A DNA stretch of 64,000 nt, taken from assembly GCA_902794405.1 (NCBI GenBank), contig CADBHI010000002.1, forward strand, positions 1 through 64,000. Reading direction: 5' to 3'. The notes beneath the pieces were generated by a model. That model searched no databases, was not told where the DNA came from, and was given only the letters and a program-made list of their open reading frames with translations. Made by a program: the position numbers and the translations under genes. Below, in pieces: positions 62,316 to 64,000 of this stretch (position 1 is its first letter; every line of letters begins with the position of its first letter). This DNA comes from an uncultured Prevotellaceae bacterium (GTDB lineage Bacteria > Bacteroidota > Bacteroidia > Bacteroidales > Bacteroidaceae).

Positions 62316-63635
62316 ATGGCTAAAGAGTATTTTCCGTTTACCGGTAAGATTCCTTTCGAGGGAAAGGACAGTAAGAACGTAATGGCTTTCCACTATTACG
62401 AGCCTGAGAAGGTCGTGATGGGAAAGAAAATGAAGGATTGGCTGAAGTTTGCTATGGCTTGGTGGCATACACTTGGCGGTGCCAGCGCAGACCAGTTTGG
62501 CGGTCAGACGCGTAGCTACGAGTGGGACAAGGCTGCTGATGCCGTTCAGCGCGCTAAAGATAAGATGGATGCTGGTTTCGAAATAATGGATAAGCTCGGC
62601 ATCGAATATTTCTGCTTCCACGATGTTGACCTCGTTGAAGAGGCTGATACCATTGCTGAGTACGAGGAGCGCATGAAGGCTATCACCGATTACGCTCAGG
62701 AGAAGATGAAGCAGTTCCCCAACATCAAGCTGCTTTGGGGGACGGCTAACGTGTTTGGTAACAAGCGCTATGCCAACGGTGCCAGCACCAATCCCGACTT
62801 CGACGTTGTAGCTCGTGCTATCGTTCAGATTAAGAATGCTATCGACGCCACTATCAAGCTTGGTGGTACCAACTACGTGTTCTGGGGTGGTCGTGAGGGC
62901 TATATGAGCCTGCTGAATACCGACCAGAAGCGCGAGAAGGAGCACATGGCCACCATGCTGACGATGGCTCGTGACTATGCTCGTAGCAAGGGCTTCAAGG
63001 GAACGTTCCTCATCGAACCGAAGCCGATGGAGCCTTCCAAGCATCAGTATGATGTTGACACAGAGACCGTTATCGGCTTCCTTAAGGCTCATGGTTTGGA
63101 CAAGGACTTCAAGGTGAACATCGAGGTGAACCATGCTACACTCGCCGGCCACACCTTCGAGCATGAGCTGGCTTGCGCCGTAGACGCAGGCATGCTGGGC
63201 TCTATCGACGCCAACCGCGGTGACGCTCAGAACGGTTGGGATACTGACCAGTTCCCCATCGACAACTTCGAGCTAACACAGGCCATGATGGAAATCATCC
63301 GCAATGGAGGTCTCGGCAATGGCGGTACCAACTTCGATGCTAAGATTCGTCGTAACAGTACCGATCTCGAGGATCTGTTCATCGCTCATATCAGCGGTAT
63401 GGACGCAATGGCTCGCGCCCTGATGAACGCTGCCGACATCCTTGAGAACTCTGAGCTGCCCGCCATGAAGAAGGCTCGTTACGCAAGCTTCGATCAGGGT
63501 ATTGGTAAGGACTTCGAGGATGGTAAGCTCACCCTCGAGCAGGTCTACGAGTATGGTAAGAAGGTAGAGGAACCGAAACAAACCTCTGGCAAGCAGGAGA
63601 AGTACGAGACCATCGTCGCTCTCTATGCAAAATAA
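62316..63635 (+). CDS. xylA: Xylose isomerase
   Basis: A 439-residue class II xylose isomerase converting D-xylose to D-xylulose. It starts EYFPFTGKIPFEGKDSKNVM. Catalytic and metal-binding segments are YFCFHDVDLVEE (active-site His about 103), FLIEPKPMEPSKHQYD, NIEVNHATLAGHTFEHE and LGSIDANRGDAQNGWDTDQF. Length and motifs match the long form found in Bacteroidota and anaerobic fungi. It is the last gene of the operon and is followed by a strong terminator. Confidence 0.97.
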   Translation: MAKEYFPFTGKIPFEGKDSKNVMAFHYYEPEKVVMGKKMKDWLKFAMAWWHTLGGASADQFGGQTRSYEWDKAADAVQRAKDKMDAGFEIMDKLGIEYFCFHDVDLVEEADTIAEYEERMKAITDYAQEKMKQFPNIKLLWGTANVFGNKRYANGASTNPDFDVVARAIVQIKNAIDATIKLGGTNYVFWGGREGYMSLLNTDQKREKEHMATMLTMARDYARSKGFKGTFLIEPKPMEPSKHQYDVDTETVIGFLKAHGLDKDFKVNIEVNHATLAGHTFEHELACAVDAGMLGSIDANRGDAQNGWDTDQFPIDNFELTQAMMEIIRNGGLGNGGTNFDAKIRRNSTDLEDLFIAHISGMDAMARALMNAADILENSELPAMKKARYASFDQGIGKDFEDGKLTLEQVYEYGKKVEEPKQTSGKQEKYETIVALYAK

Positions 63636-63656
63636 ACCGTCTGCATCCAAAAAAAG

Positions 63657-63692
63657 AAATCCCCGGAAGCGTTTGCCTCTGGGGATTTTTTT
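63657..63692. terminator. Bidirectional intrinsic terminator between xylA and fabG-type gene
   Basis: AAATCCCC (63657-63664) pairs with GGGGATTT (63681-63688), with further pairing inside (GGAAGC/GCCTCT, one mismatch) around a GTTT loop. A T-run follows on the plus strand and an A-run precedes it, so it can stop both xylA and the convergent gene. Confidence 0.88.
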
Positions 63693-63713
63693 AATATTTG
63701 CTAATGTGATAGT

Positions 63714-64000
63714 TTACATGTTCATGCCACCATCAACCTGGATTACCTGGCCGCTGACGTAGCTCGACATGTCGGAAGCGAGGAAGGTGGCTACATTGGC
63801 GATATCCTCTACCTGACCACCGCGACGAAGAGGAATCTTCTGCTTCCACTGTTCACGAATCTCGTCTGACAGCTGGGCAGTCATGGCCGTTTCAATGAAG
63901 CCTGGAGCAATAGCATTGGCACGAATACCCTTGGGACCCATCTCCTGACCGATAGACTTGGCCAATGCAATCAGACCAGCTTTCGATGCTGCGTAGTTAG
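63714..64000 (-). CDS. fabG: 3-oxoacyl-[ACP] reductase / SDR family, C-terminal part (partial)
   Basis: The gene runs off the right edge; about 95 codons are visible. The short-chain dehydrogenase active site N-Y-AASK-AGLIALAKS (YxxxK) is at the edge, followed by GIRANAIAPGFIETAMTAQL, IPLRRGGQVEDIANVATFLAS and the FabG-like end SSYVSGQVIQVDGGMNM. FabG reduces 3-oxoacyl-ACP in fatty acid synthesis; VDGGM and the whole tail fit it well. The NADPH-binding half lies outside the window. Confidence 0.88.
   Translation of the reverse strand, partial: NYAASKAGLIALAKSIGQEMGPKGIRANAIAPGFIETAMTAQLSDEIREQWKQKIPLRRGGQVEDIANVATFLASDMSSYVSGQVIQVDGGMNM

Overview
The window looks like a Prevotella-type member of the Bacteroidota. 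The evidence is a 290-residue primary sigma factor without the long N-terminal region, a DUF5686 outer-membrane protein, at least ten start-proximal promoter boxes of the TAnnTTTG type (several with a TTG element 19-22 bases upstream), few Shine-Dalgarno sequences, and the xylB-xylA and uxaB pentose/uronate genes of plant-polysaccharide degraders. No rRNA, tRNA or CRISPR array was recognised.

Layout. (1) 1-3275 (+): end of a leucine/branched-chain operon, leuC (tail), leuD, a second 2-isopropylmalate/citramalate synthase-type enzyme, and leuB. (2) 3294-16361 (-): core genes, namely an AddAB-type helicase-nuclease pair, a DUF5686 protein, rpoD, uvrA (with a hairpin repeat inside the coding sequence) and uxaB. 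(3) 16524-38428: a large accessory region of cell-surface glycan genes. It has four genes on the minus strand, then a plus-strand run of GT4, GT2 and GT32 glycosyltransferases in which five GT4 genes are clearly paralogous. Debris lies among them: a GT2 gene with an internal deletion, an IS66-family element with recognisable ends and a broken transposase, a decayed LicD-type gene, the tail of an IS4-like transposase, the last codons of another GT4 gene and a headless acyltransferase. (4) 38526-43093 (+): a VapE-type P-loop ATPase gene bracketed by perfect 79-bp inverted repeats, a HU-like DNA-binding protein, and an ATPase fused to a PD-(D/E)XK-like nuclease domain. (5) 43074-60622 (mostly -): an exopolysaccharide locus with SGNH hydrolase, acyltransferases, GT4, GT11-like, Wzx-type flippase, AAA ATPase, two membrane GT2s, a soluble GT2, Wzy-type polymerase, Wzc/Wzz-type protein, TolC-like protein, priming phosphoglycosyltransferase and a stand-alone receiver protein. 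(6) 60804-63635 (+): xylB-xylA, a terminator, then the tail of a convergent fabG-type gene at the right edge.

How it fits together. The priming enzyme (59014-60237) would load the first sugar on undecaprenyl phosphate. The many GT2/GT4/GT11/GT32 enzymes would extend the repeat unit, with acyltransferases and the SGNH protein decorating it. The Wzx-like protein would flip it, the Wzy-like protein polymerise it, and the Wzc-like protein with the TolC-like protein control length and export; no Wza-type exporter is present in the window. The single-domain receiver at the head of this run, next to a priming enzyme whose N-terminus itself looks like a degenerate receiver, suggests signalling control of synthesis. 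The VapE/HU/ATPase-nuclease module with its inverted repeats is the best candidate for an undescribed mobile, replicative or defensive element. The remnants show that the flanking glycan genes are being reshuffled.
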